From contig CALAVA010000115.1 in NCBI GenBank assembly GCA_937892025.1, positions 1 through 22,635 of the forward strand: a stretch of 22,635 nucleotides of DNA, written 5' to 3'. Position numbers and translations under genes: made by a program. Position 1 is the first letter of the stretch. Every line of letters starts with the position of its first letter. The stretch comes from an uncultured Bacteroidales bacterium. Lineage in GTDB: Bacteria > Bacteroidota > Bacteroidia > Bacteroidales > WCHB1-69. This document shows, piece after piece, positions 12,194 to 19,056 of this stretch. The notes below the pieces were generated by a model. It saw nothing but the letters and a program-made list of their open reading frames with translations, searched no databases and had not been told where the DNA came from.

Positions 12194-14083
12194 TTACACA
12201 ATAAGCCATCTATATGGGCTAAATTTATCGTTTTTAAGGTCTTTATTTGTGTAGAACGGCATTTGATAATTCTTTTTGGGCTCTACCGTTATTTCACTTG
12301 TAACCTTAATGTTATGTGTTGGAGTTGACGCTGTAAGTGTTGCGCTTGCTGTCCATGCTTTTAATATGGCTTTGTCTTTTTCTTTTGCTGCTATGAATTT
12401 TTTCATAGAGAAATTCAGTACAAATGTTGTCATTGACAAACAAGTAAGTGTGTCATCGTGACAACCATCTTGGTGGTCAATTTTTGCTGCCGTACCTTTG
12501 TAAATCCAAGTATCAAGTTCATTGATAACACGCTTTGACCTAATTTTAATTTGGTTTGTTTTAACCATATTTGCAAATGATGTTAACATTTGGAATCTAA
12601 CTGCATTACTATGGAACCCTGGCAACTTACCTTCTTCTGTTGGCTTTAGCGATGAAGCGTCTCTTTGCATTGTGTACTTGTTCAAATCTGCGTCATCATA
12701 GTATAAATTAGGATAATTTAGTCTAAGAAGCATTAATACCGTTGCGTCACCAACACCTCCGATACATTCAACAACACAAAAAGCATCTCCATACATTTTT
12801 CCGTATTTATACGCAAGTTCTCCAACGTCATCTCCTGTCATTTTACCGTGATATTCAAGTACTTGTTCAATACAAGGCGTTCCGTCATCGTCAATTCCGT
12901 CTATATCAAGTATTTCTATCGCTGTCCTATCAGCCGCATCACCTCTTGAGTTGTCTATACCCATAATATATCTATGTCCAGTAATAGGCTCTTTCCATAT
13001 CCAAGTTTCTTCTATCATAGGGTCAACATATAATGGGTCTCTAACATTAAGTTTTTCCTGCATTTCAATAAATTCAGGCTCAACAACGTTTGATGCTGAC
13101 CCCAAGAACGAAACATCCAACTCTTGTGCTATTTTCTGCGAGTCATTATTGAATTGTTGACACATTTTAATATACCAAGGTGAACGTGGTGTCCACCCGT
13201 CATTAATCATTTGGTCCCAATGTTCTTGGTCATACTTAATGTTTCCTTCTTTATCAATTAAACGCTCTTTTTCAATTAAAATTTCACCCGTTTCTGGGTC
13301 TTTTTTGGTCCATTCCAAAAATTTATTATAACGAGGGTCTTGATACCATTTTAATTCGACCAATTCAAATGCGTTCCAATCTTCAGTACCTTTTAATTTT
13401 GCTTTTCTGCAAGTTTCGTAGTAAAGCATATCTTTACCATTTGGGGTTGAAATCATAATAATGTGTCCACCAGTTGAAACTGTAGGCAATGCTGAAGCAT
13501 AAACATCATTTCCGTTCTCAATAAATGCAGCCTCATCGAAGATTAGCCAGTTAACACCACCAACTCCACGAGATGCGTCAGGACCTGATGAACGTGCAAC
13601 AACTTTACAGCCGTTCTTTAATTTTAATTCCTTTGAGTTACATATTTCAAAAATAACGTTTTTGTTTGGCGGTGGCGCTAATGGGTCATATCCCAAATCC
13701 ATAAAGTCATCACCCCACATCCATAATGGGAATTGCAATAAGAAGTCTCTGATTTTAAACAACATTTGTTGCGCAAGGTCCAAAGTGTTACCGATTGCAA
13801 GAACTGTCTGTGGCGAATCTTTGTCAGCAAGAACCATTTCGCAAGAAATAAAAGCGCCTGCCGTTGTTGTTATACCCGCTTGTCTTGGCTTTGTGGTAAC
13901 AACGTTATTCGCATCACCTAATGCACGGCACAAATCTTGCTGCCTTGGAAAAAGGTTAAACGGAACATCCTTTTTCTTTGTGTTATCATACGTTTTAAGA
14001 AAATGCTGTATCATATAGACACGGCTTTTGTCTTTATAACATTTCGTATATTCTATTGCAAGATAATCATAATCTATTATCAT
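12194..14083 (-). CDS. Large terminase subunit (DNA-packaging ATPase/nuclease), T4 gp17-type
   Basis: A 629-residue motor that pumps DNA into the prohead and cuts the concatemer. The ATPase half shows a Walker A-like stretch TTKPRQAGITTT (residues 63-74), Walker B with catalytic Glu in WLIFDEAAF (179-187) and a coupling motif ISTPNG (211-216). The nuclease half shows the RNase H-type acidic set: Asp377 in MGIDNSRGDAADRTAI, Glu439 in CVVECIGGVG and Asp543-Asp544 in DGCHDDTL. In Walker A the usual GKT lysine is replaced by Ile (GIT), a variant I believe occurs in other phage terminases. Length matches T4 gp17 (610). A true AAGGAG ribosome-binding site lies 8 nt before the ATG, unusual for this AT-rich window. 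No small subunit gene is visible. Confidence 0.95.
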   Translation of the reverse strand: MIIDYDYLAIEYTKCYKDKSRVYMIQHFLKTYDNTKKKDVPFNLFPRQQDLCRALGDANNVVTTKPRQAGITTTAGAFISCEMVLADKDSPQTVLAIGNTLDLAQQMLFKIRDFLLQFPLWMWGDDFMDLGYDPLAPPPNKNVIFEICNSKELKLKNGCKVVARSSGPDASRGVGGVNWLIFDEAAFIENGNDVYASALPTVSTGGHIIMISTPNGKDMLYYETCRKAKLKGTEDWNAFELVELKWYQDPRYNKFLEWTKKDPETGEILIEKERLIDKEGNIKYDQEHWDQMINDGWTPRSPWYIKMCQQFNNDSQKIAQELDVSFLGSASNVVEPEFIEMQEKLNVRDPLYVDPMIEETWIWKEPITGHRYIMGIDNSRGDAADRTAIEILDIDGIDDDGTPCIEQVLEYHGKMTGDDVGELAYKYGKMYGDAFCVVECIGGVGDATVLMLLRLNYPNLYYDDADLNKYTMQRDASSLKPTEEGKLPGFHSNAVRFQMLTSFANMVKTNQIKIRSKRVINELDTWIYKGTAAKIDHQDGCHDDTLTCLSMTTFVLNFSMKKFIAAKEKDKAILKAWTASATLTASTPTHNIKVTSEITVEPKKNYQMPFYTNKDLKNDKFSPYRWLIV

Positions 14084-14091
14084 AATCTAAT

Positions 14092-14107
14092 CTCCTTATA
14101 AATAATT
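14092..14107 (-). promoter_or_regulatory. TTATTTATA motif fused to an AAGGAG ribosome-binding site
   Basis: The minus strand reads AAATTATTTATAAGGAG, 8 nt before the terminase ATG. The motif differs from AACTATTTATA at one base. If it is a -10 box, the transcript could start too late to include AAGGAG, so at this site motif and ribosome-binding site may compete. Confidence 0.4.
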
Positions 14108-14125
14108 TAATTAAATAGTAATAAT

Positions 14126-14157
14126 TTTGAAAAAAAAATAAAAAAATTGTATATTAA
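14126..14157 (+). promoter_or_regulatory. Bacteroidota-type promoter for the methyltransferase
   Basis: TTTG (14126-14129), a 20-nt A-rich spacer and TATATTAA (14150-14157). Spacing and -7 box are the same as at 14953 and 17247. The ATG at 14180 lies 22 nt after the box. Confidence 0.6.
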
Positions 14158-14179
14158 TCATTAATAATTGTGCTTTTTA

Positions 14180-14950
14180 ATGGAAAAAAACATTATTTAC
14201 AACGAAGATTGCTTTGTTACAATAAGCAAAATGATTGAAAATGGCGATAAAATTGATTGTGTATTGACATCGCCTCCATACAATATGACAAAAAGAAAAG
14301 GTGGGTATGCTGATACTGGAAGATACGATATATATGATGATTGGAAAACAGAGGATGATTACCTTAAATGGACAGTTGACTTATTCAATGGATTTGATGG
14401 AATATTAAACGAAAACAGACCAGTTCTTTATAATTTTTCCTATTCGATAGAAAATCCATCACTTCCGTATAAATTAATTACAAATATAGTTGAAAAGACA
14501 AATTTCACTTTAATTGACACTGTTATATGGAAAAAGAAACAAGGATTGCCGTTTCCTGCAAATAGCAAAAGGCTTTGTAGAAATTGGGAGTATGTGTTTG
14601 TTTTTGTGAGAAAAAACGAGATTGATACTTATGAAAACAACAGAAAAGTGAGTTCAGTAAGCGAAAAAACTGGGCAAAAATATTATGAGGCAATTTACAA
14701 TTACATTGAGGCCACTAACAATGACGGAAAATGCCCATATAACCAAGCAACATATTCAAGTGAACTATGTATTAAATTAATGGATATATACTGCCAAGAC
14801 AATTGGGTTGTATATGACCCGTTTATGGGAAGTGGCACAACTGCAATATCTTGTTTGAAGCGAGGAAACGGAGTTTCGTATATAGGTAGCGAGATTTCCG
14901 AACAGCAATGCAAATACGCTGAAGAAAGAATTAAAACCTTATGTATTTAA
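14180..14950 (+). CDS. DNA methyltransferase, beta-class (TSPPY, N4-C or N6-A)
   Basis: A 256-residue enzyme that would transfer a methyl group from SAM to an exocyclic amine in DNA. The catalytic motif IV, LTSPPYNM, is at residues 29-36 and the SAM-binding motif I, DPFMGSGTT, is near the end (213-221). This IV-before-I order defines the beta class. TSPPY is frequent among N4-cytosine enzymes but also occurs in N6-adenine ones, so the target base is open. A TTG four codons earlier is possible, but the ATG at 14180 gives a normal start (MEKNIIYNED) downstream of the promoter at 14150. No restriction endonuclease is adjacent, so it is probably an orphan that protects phage DNA from host restriction or marks it. 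It is first gene of the plus-strand block. Confidence 0.9.
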   Translation: MEKNIIYNEDCFVTISKMIENGDKIDCVLTSPPYNMTKRKGGYADTGRYDIYDDWKTEDDYLKWTVDLFNGFDGILNENRPVLYNFSYSIENPSLPYKLITNIVEKTNFTLIDTVIWKKKQGLPFPANSKRLCRNWEYVFVFVRKNEIDTYENNRKVSSVSEKTGQKYYEAIYNYIEATNNDGKCPYNQATYSSELCIKLMDIYCQDNWVVYDPFMGSGTTAISCLKRGNGVSYIGSEISEQQCKYAEERIKTLCI

Positions 14951-14952
14951 TA

Positions 14953-14984
14953 TTTGTTTTTCAGTATTTTATTTTGTATATTAA
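14953..14984 (+). promoter_or_regulatory. Bacteroidota-type promoter for the 15001 gene
   Basis: TTTG (14953-14956), a 20-nt spacer and TATATTAA (14977-14984), then ATG at 15001. It starts 3 nt after the methyltransferase stop, so the intergenic gap is almost wholly promoter. Confidence 0.6.
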
Positions 14985-15000
14985 AGAAAAGTCTTAAAAT

Positions 15001-15417
15001 ATGTTTGATTATTCAATTTATCAAGAAAAAAATTACAATGAATTAATTGCAGAACGAAACAGACTTGAGGAAAAATACGCTCAAATTGAGACAGATTGTT
15101 TAAAAGATAATTTGTCGTTTGCTGAGTTTTGTAATAAGGCTCATGATGTCAAGGATAGACTTTATGCAATTGACAAATTCTTGAGAATGAAAGAAGACCC
15201 GATTATGACTTATGGAAAAGAATGGACGGGAACTTTGTATGAAATAAATAAGTTCAAGGAAATGTGTGATGAAGCACACCAAATGTTTACCGATGAAGAT
15301 GGTATTGGATATTACGCAACCGAAACAGGAAAAAGTAATGTTATTGTAAAACCATCAGATTTTGTTTACGATATGGTTAGAAGTGATTTCACTCACGTTC
15401 TTTGGTTTAATAAATAA
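15001..15417 (+). CDS. Hypothetical protein, 138 aa
   Basis: I do not recognise this protein. The first 65 residues are helical and charged (NYNELIAERNRLEEKYAQIE, FAEFCNKAHDVKDRLYAIDKFL), which could form a coiled coil. The second half is mixed, with EEDG-type acidic loops and a closing strand, SDFTHVLWFNK. There is no signal peptide or membrane segment. It has its own promoter and is followed 8 nt later by a small membrane protein gene, so the two may be co-transcribed. Reading frame and codon use match neighbouring genes. Confidence 0.7.
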   Translation: MFDYSIYQEKNYNELIAERNRLEEKYAQIETDCLKDNLSFAEFCNKAHDVKDRLYAIDKFLRMKEDPIMTYGKEWTGTLYEINKFKEMCDEAHQMFTDEDGIGYYATETGKSNVIVKPSDFVYDMVRSDFTHVLWFNK

Positions 15418-15425
15418 TGTAATAT

Positions 15426-15614
15426 ATGGATTGGTTAATTAATCTTTTGGGTGGTATTGCTATTATCGTGGTATGCGCATTCATTTTTTCATTGCCTGTA
15501 ATGTGGCTATGGAATTGGCTTATGCCAGCAATTTTCGGGCTCATTAAAATTACATGGACTCAAGCACTTGGATTAAGCCTGTTAGGAGGATTCTTGTTTC
15601 GTGGTTCTAAATAA
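15426..15614 (+). CDS. Small membrane protein, 62 aa
   Basis: The sequence has two hydrophobic segments: residues about 6-27 (NLLGGIAIIVVCAFIFSLPVMW) and 31-58 (NWLMPAIFGLIKITWTQALG, then LSLLGGFLF), ending in a basic RGSK. The tryptophan-rich turn WLWNWLMP joins them. It would be an inner-membrane hairpin with both ends on one side. Small proteins of this look, with 'MWLWNWLMPxIFGL', recur in phages of Bacteroidota as I recall; the role is unknown. A holin is possible by size and topology, but no endolysin is adjacent. The ATG is 8 nt after the upstream stop. Confidence 0.65.
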   Translation: MDWLINLLGGIAIIVVCAFIFSLPVMWLWNWLMPAIFGLIKITWTQALGLSLLGGFLFRGSK

Positions 15615-15632
15615 TTAATTAAAGTATTGTAT

Positions 15633-15809
15633 ATGAATTTCGGAGAAGCAATTTTGAGCATACTTGAAGAAGGTTTAAGGATAATAGGGAGCAGTACTCC
15701 CGAATTTACGCTTGCGGACTACCCAACTATGGATGACAAACTTGGAAACAAGGTACTAAAAAGTAGTGATAGGTTGAAGCAAGAAATTGAAACTCATAAG
15801 TTTTTATAA
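15633..15809 (+). CDS. Small hypothetical protein, 58 aa
   Basis: Starts MNFGEAILSILEEGLRI, a short helix reminiscent of the N-terminus of DUF2829-type phage proteins, but the usual 'REGW' continuation is absent. The rest (SSTPEFTLADYPTMDDKLGN, KVLKSSDRLKQEIETHKFL) is polar. I chose the ATG at 15633 over an in-frame TTG two codons earlier. The stop TAA at 15807 overlaps the beginning of a second open frame (15800-15946) in the -1 frame, so this may be the front part of a frameshifted gene. Confidence 0.45.
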   Translation: MNFGEAILSILEEGLRIIGSSTPEFTLADYPTMDDKLGNKVLKSSDRLKQEIETHKFL

Positions 15810-15946
15810 GTTTCTTTATACGGTGCTATGATTATGAAGAAGAATGTTGGTGGTCTGAAAGTACAAGAATTGGCGACTCAGAAGTAATGTTTTGGTGTAA
15901 TATTTCAAAATTACCTAAGAAAAATGTGCAAAAAGAAAAAATATAA
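15800..15946 (+). pseudogene. Open frame without start, DUF551-like C-terminus
   Basis: The frame opens right after a stop at 15797 and encodes 48 residues with no ATG, GTG or TTG at a sensible place other than GTT: FIRCYDYEEECWWSES, then STRIGDSEVMFWCNISKLPK and a Lys-rich end. The Trp-rich 'CWWSES...FWCNISKLPK' resembles the end of DUF551-type small proteins ('W-I-x-x-LPxP'). It overlaps the end of the previous ORF in the -1 frame. It is either the C-terminal half of a gene broken by one indel, or the product of frameshifting near GTTTTTA at 15800-15806, which is not a canonical slippery site. Confidence 0.4.
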
Positions 15947-16074
15947 GACAAAGTTAGATGCAATGTTAGTTCTTGCACGTTGTAAAAAGAAAGCATAAAA
16001 AGGCTTTTAAGTCAGCTTTATATTATGACTATTTGAACATGTATTGGATTAAAGAATTAAAAGTAATTGAATAA
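15924..16074 (+). pseudogene. Small basic gene split by a +1 shift
   Basis: ATG at 15924 opens MCKKKKYKTKLDAMLVLARC and ends KKKA with TAA at 15996. Reading on in the +1 frame from 15997 gives KKAFKSALYYDYLNMYWIKE and LKVIE with TAA at 16072, 2 nt before the HD-Pnk start. 'KYKTKLDAML-x-LA-x-CK' looks like small Bacteroidota phage proteins that continue through a basic linker and a YY-C-x-x-C ending; here the cysteines are gone and the frame is shifted, so it seems decayed. The first part could be translated as a 24-residue peptide. The second part leads into the next gene. Confidence 0.4.
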
Positions 16075-16076
16075 CT

Positions 16077-17198
16077 ATGAAAATTAACAAACTTATAGAC
16101 TTTATACATCTTGAATATAATTGGACCGAAATCGAAAAGATGCCAGAATTCAAGAAACTTAAAAATTGTGAACAGAACTCTAAGTGGCACAGTGAGGGTA
16201 ATGTATGGGAACACACTAAACTTGTGTGTAAACACGCAATAGAGCAATGTAAAATGCAGGTTTGGGATGAATATTGGGCAAAACTTTTGCTCACATCTGC
16301 ACTTTTCCATGACATTGGTAAGGCCGTAACAACTCATCAGGGTAAAGATGGTAGATGGCATGCATATGGCCATGAATTTGAAGGTGAAAAGATTACAAGA
16401 AGAATCCTTTGGGATGAAGATTGTGAGTTTAGAGAAGGTGTTTGCTCACTTGTGAAATATCATATGCTTGCACTTACTCTTTTTGAATCAAAGGACCCGA
16501 TTGGAAAAATAGCTGAGATTTCAAGAGAAGTGCCATCAATGCATGTTCTTGCATTACTTAAAAAGTGTGATGTTCTTGGCTCAATCCAAGAGGATGAAGT
16601 TAGTAAAGGAAGTGACCTTACAAAAATGGTAAGCCTTATCCGTATTATTGACAATATGTCTTGCCGTTATAATCCATTTCCTGATTACATTCATGAATAC
16701 AAAAACTACATTGATAAAATGACAAAAAAGCCTATTACAGTATATGTTATGATTGGACTTCCTGGCTCAGGTAAATCCACATTTGCACAGAAACTTGTTG
16801 ATGATGGATATGCTGATGTCATAGTGAGCCGTGATACCATTCGTGAGGAACTTGGGTATTGTGAATCGGGTGAAAAAGTAGTACTTAGCAAAGGCAAGGA
16901 AAACGAAGTAACCAAGGTATTCAACGAAACGATACTTGATGCTACAAAGAAGGGTAAAAGAATTATCATTGATAACCTTAACCTTAAAGCAGAATATCGT
17001 AATGGGTATAAGTCGTTGCTTTCAAATTACGATGTTAATTGGATATACTATTATGTTGAGGCTGAAAACCTTTCTGTCAACATGGCAAGAAGAAAGTCTC
17101 AAATCTCAGAAAGTGTGTTCAATGAAATGATTAGCAAACTCGAATGGCCAACATCTAATGAATATACTAATGGAAACTTCACAATTATTCACACATAA
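16077..17198 (+). CDS. HD-Pnk: RNA/DNA end-healing enzyme (HD phosphoesterase + 5'-OH polynucleotide kinase)
   Basis: A 373-residue, two-domain enzyme. Residues about 35-200 form an HD phosphohydrolase: His46 (EHTKLV), His78-Asp79 (FHDIGK), His95 and His99 (WHAYGHEFEG), His129 (KYHM) and Asp155 are the expected metal ligands. Residues 201-373 form a P-loop kinase of the T4 Pnkp type: GLPGSGKST (207-215), then SRDTIREEL with Asp233 and Arg236 matching the T4 'RDDYR' general-base/Arg pair, and Arg318-Arg319 as likely lid arginines. The same HD-plus-Pnk order is known from Runella slithyformis, where the HD part removes 2',3' phosphate ends and the kinase phosphorylates 5'-OH ends, the ends left by anticodon nucleases. 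It starts the repair island and is followed by its own terminator. It lacks a ligase domain. Confidence 0.88.
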   Translation: MKINKLIDFIHLEYNWTEIEKMPEFKKLKNCEQNSKWHSEGNVWEHTKLVCKHAIEQCKMQVWDEYWAKLLLTSALFHDIGKAVTTHQGKDGRWHAYGHEFEGEKITRRILWDEDCEFREGVCSLVKYHMLALTLFESKDPIGKIAEISREVPSMHVLALLKKCDVLGSIQEDEVSKGSDLTKMVSLIRIIDNMSCRYNPFPDYIHEYKNYIDKMTKKPITVYVMIGLPGSGKSTFAQKLVDDGYADVIVSRDTIREELGYCESGEKVVLSKGKENEVTKVFNETILDATKKGKRIIIDNLNLKAEYRNGYKSLLSNYDVNWIYYYVEAENLSVNMARRKSQISESVFNEMISKLEWPTSNEYTNGNFTIIHT

Positions 17199-17222
17199 TT
17201 GAAGTTTGGCACGGTTTTTGAT

Positions 17223-17256
17223 AAAACAACCATGGGCAATTCATGGTTGTTTTTTT
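17223..17256 (+). terminator. Rho-independent terminator after HD-Pnk
   Basis: AAAACAACCATG (17223-17234) pairs perfectly with CATGGTTGTTTT (17242-17253), loop GGCAATT, followed by more T. The 3' arm contains the TTG of the next promoter. Confidence 0.85.
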
Positions 17257-17277
17257 ATATAAAAATTTATATATTAA
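17247..17277 (+). promoter_or_regulatory. Bacteroidota-type promoter for the CPDase-CCA-RlaP operon
   Basis: TTG (17247-17249), a 20-nt spacer and TATATTAA (17270-17277), with ATG at 17292. The -33 box is embedded in the terminator stem of HD-Pnk, so the HD-Pnk transcript ends exactly where the next begins. Confidence 0.6.
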
Positions 17278-17291
17278 TATAAAATTATAAA

Positions 17292-17696
17292 ATGGAAAAT
17301 TGGATTTATTACGGAGTGTTTTTCAGTACAGACACAAAACGTTTTTTAATTGAAATAGCTAAAGATATAGTTAACATTCCATAAGATTGGAAATTGTACG
17401 GAGACCATATGACCATCATATTCAACGATGGAAATGAAAAAAAGGCAGAATATGCAAAGGTTCTTGATGAAGTTTTGGGAACATACCAACAGATTAGGAT
17501 AACTTCAATAGGTCTATCAGAAGAATCTATTGCATTCGCAGTTGGAAACTATGCAACACAAAACAAGCAATCACACATAACAATTGCTGTTGCTCCAGGC
17601 TCAAAGCATGTCAAAAGTAATGAAATTAAAAATTGGACTCCAATTATACGGTTTTATGTTACAGGAAAAATAGGTAAAATATCAAAAAAGAAATAA
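17292..17696 (+). pseudogene. 2H cyclic phosphodiesterase (tRNA-ligase CPD-like), with in-frame TAA
   Basis: The frame encodes 134 codons. It starts MENWIYYGVFFSTDTKRFLI, reaches NIP, meets TAA at 17382-17384 (codon 31), then continues without a break as DWKLYGDHMTIIFND to a TAA at 17694. Both 2H catalytic motifs are present after the stop: His39-x-Thr41 (DHMTI) and His95-x-Thr97 (SHITI). This is the layout of 2H phosphoesterases related to the CPD domain of fungal tRNA ligase, which open 2',3'-cyclic phosphates. Homologous positions usually read IP-acidic-DW, so GAA to TAA is a one-base change. A truncated product would lack both motifs. Restart at the TTG of codon 35 would keep them, and at the ATG of codon 40 would lose His39. 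The gene is 1 nt before the CCA-type gene, in the same operon. Confidence 0.75.
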
Positions 17697-17697
17697 T

Positions 17698-19053
17698 ATG
17701 AAAATTGAAACTTATTACGAAATATTAGATTATATCAAGAACATTATCAATGGTACTGAATTCGAGGGCCATGTGTATTCTGTTGGAGGCTGTGAGCGAG
17801 ACAAACATCTTTGCTCAGATACCATTAAGGATATTGACATTGTTGTTGACCTAATGGATGGTGGAATCCGCTTTGCAAATTGGCTTGAATTAAATGGTTA
17901 TACAAAAGGTTCTGTAGTTGTATATGAGAACTTCGGTACTGCAATGTTCAAGCTCAAGGAGTTTCCTAACGAAGAGATTGAAACAGTACAAACTAGAAAA
18001 GAAATCTATAGAGACAAAAATAGTCGTAATCCAGAAACTGATTTTGGTACAATTTACGATGATTGTTTTCGCAGGGATTTTACAATCAATGCGTTATATC
18101 ACAACATTTCAACAGGTGAAGACCTTGATTTAACAGGACTTGGACTCACTGACTTGGAATCTGGTATTATTAGAACTTGTAATGAACCAGATGTAACAAT
18201 GAATGATGATAGTTTAAGAATCATGAGGGCTTGTAGGTTTTCATCTAAACTTGGATTTAAAATTGATAATGACGTATTCAATGCAATGAAAAAAAACATT
18301 GAGCGTCTTAAAATCATTTCTCAGGAACGAATCACCGATGAATTCAATAAGATTCTTATGTCTGGCCACCCATATATTGGATTGACTTATCTTGATGATA
18401 TTGGTTTTTTTGATACCATCACTCCATATCTTTTTACTTATGAAAATGGAGAAAAAAACGATGACGCTAAATTTGGAGCATTTGAAACAGTATTGGAAAT
18501 CGTTAGCAAATACGAGTACGACCTTGAAACACTTCTTGGTGGATTCGTACAGAATTGGTATTGCGAAGGAAAGCAGAGAAACAAGTTCCTAAATGAATTC
18601 AAGTACTCAAACGATACTATTAACAAAGTAAACTTCTATGCAATGAAGGCATTGCCTTTTGAACTTGCTTGCATATGGAAACTTGGAAGCAAAATCCGTG
18701 AGATTGCCTATGAATGTAAGACAATTGATGATTTTAATCACATTGTTTCAATTGCCAAGTCAACTCCAAAATTGAAAGATGGAAACTTCGTATTCGAATT
18801 CATAAGAAACATTGACATTGAGGAAATGATTGGATATAAACTCCCCGTCAATGGTGACGATATTATGGAAATTCGTGGCATTGGCCCATGTAAAGAAATA
18901 AAAACCATAATTAGCCATTTGCTCGAATGCGCATTCATGAATCCAAAAATCACAAGAGACGAATGCGTTGAAATAATAAAAAATGTTAAACTAAAAAACA
19001 TTTTGGATTCTGAAGAGTGTATGCTTGACAATGAAACTGATAGAATAAAATAA
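17698..19053 (+). CDS. CCA-adding-type tRNA nucleotidyltransferase (class II)
   Basis: A 451-residue enzyme that would add or rebuild the CCA end of tRNA, or add A to RNA. The class II head-neck motifs are all visible: GGCERDKHL (residues 30-38), metal-binding DIDIVV with Asp45 and Asp47, RRDFTINAL (125-133, ribose/base contacts), NDDSLRIMRACRF (169-181, the 'EDxxRxxR' nucleotide template motif), and the neck ERITDEFNKIL. C-terminal residues about 220-451 are helical; the HD motif of some CCA enzymes is absent (the corresponding region reads LETLLGGFVQNW). Family knowledge cannot separate CCA-adding from poly(A) polymerase by motifs alone, but the setting favours tRNA repair. Spacing to both neighbours is 1-3 nt, so it is translated with them. 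The presence of such a gene in a phage without visible tRNA genes here is notable. Confidence 0.85.
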   Translation: MKIETYYEILDYIKNIINGTEFEGHVYSVGGCERDKHLCSDTIKDIDIVVDLMDGGIRFANWLELNGYTKGSVVVYENFGTAMFKLKEFPNEEIETVQTRKEIYRDKNSRNPETDFGTIYDDCFRRDFTINALYHNISTGEDLDLTGLGLTDLESGIIRTCNEPDVTMNDDSLRIMRACRFSSKLGFKIDNDVFNAMKKNIERLKIISQERITDEFNKILMSGHPYIGLTYLDDIGFFDTITPYLFTYENGEKNDDAKFGAFETVLEIVSKYEYDLETLLGGFVQNWYCEGKQRNKFLNEFKYSNDTINKVNFYAMKALPFELACIWKLGSKIREIAYECKTIDDFNHIVSIAKSTPKLKDGNFVFEFIRNIDIEEMIGYKLPVNGDDIMEIRGIGPCKEIKTIISHLLECAFMNPKITRDECVEIIKNVKLKNILDSEECMLDNETDRIK

Positions 19054-19056
19054 ATT

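Noticed and set aside
13662..14018. 118-residue plus-strand ORF antisense to the terminase ATPase domain
   Set aside because: It lies opposite conserved terminase motifs, with no promoter or ribosome-binding site.
14168..14179. TTG start for the methyltransferase
   Set aside because: The ATG four codons later is better placed relative to the promoter and gives the normal N-terminus of this family.
17382..17384. TAA read as a sense codon (genetic-code change)
   Set aside because: Most genes in the window end in TAA at sensible places, and none other needs TAA read through.
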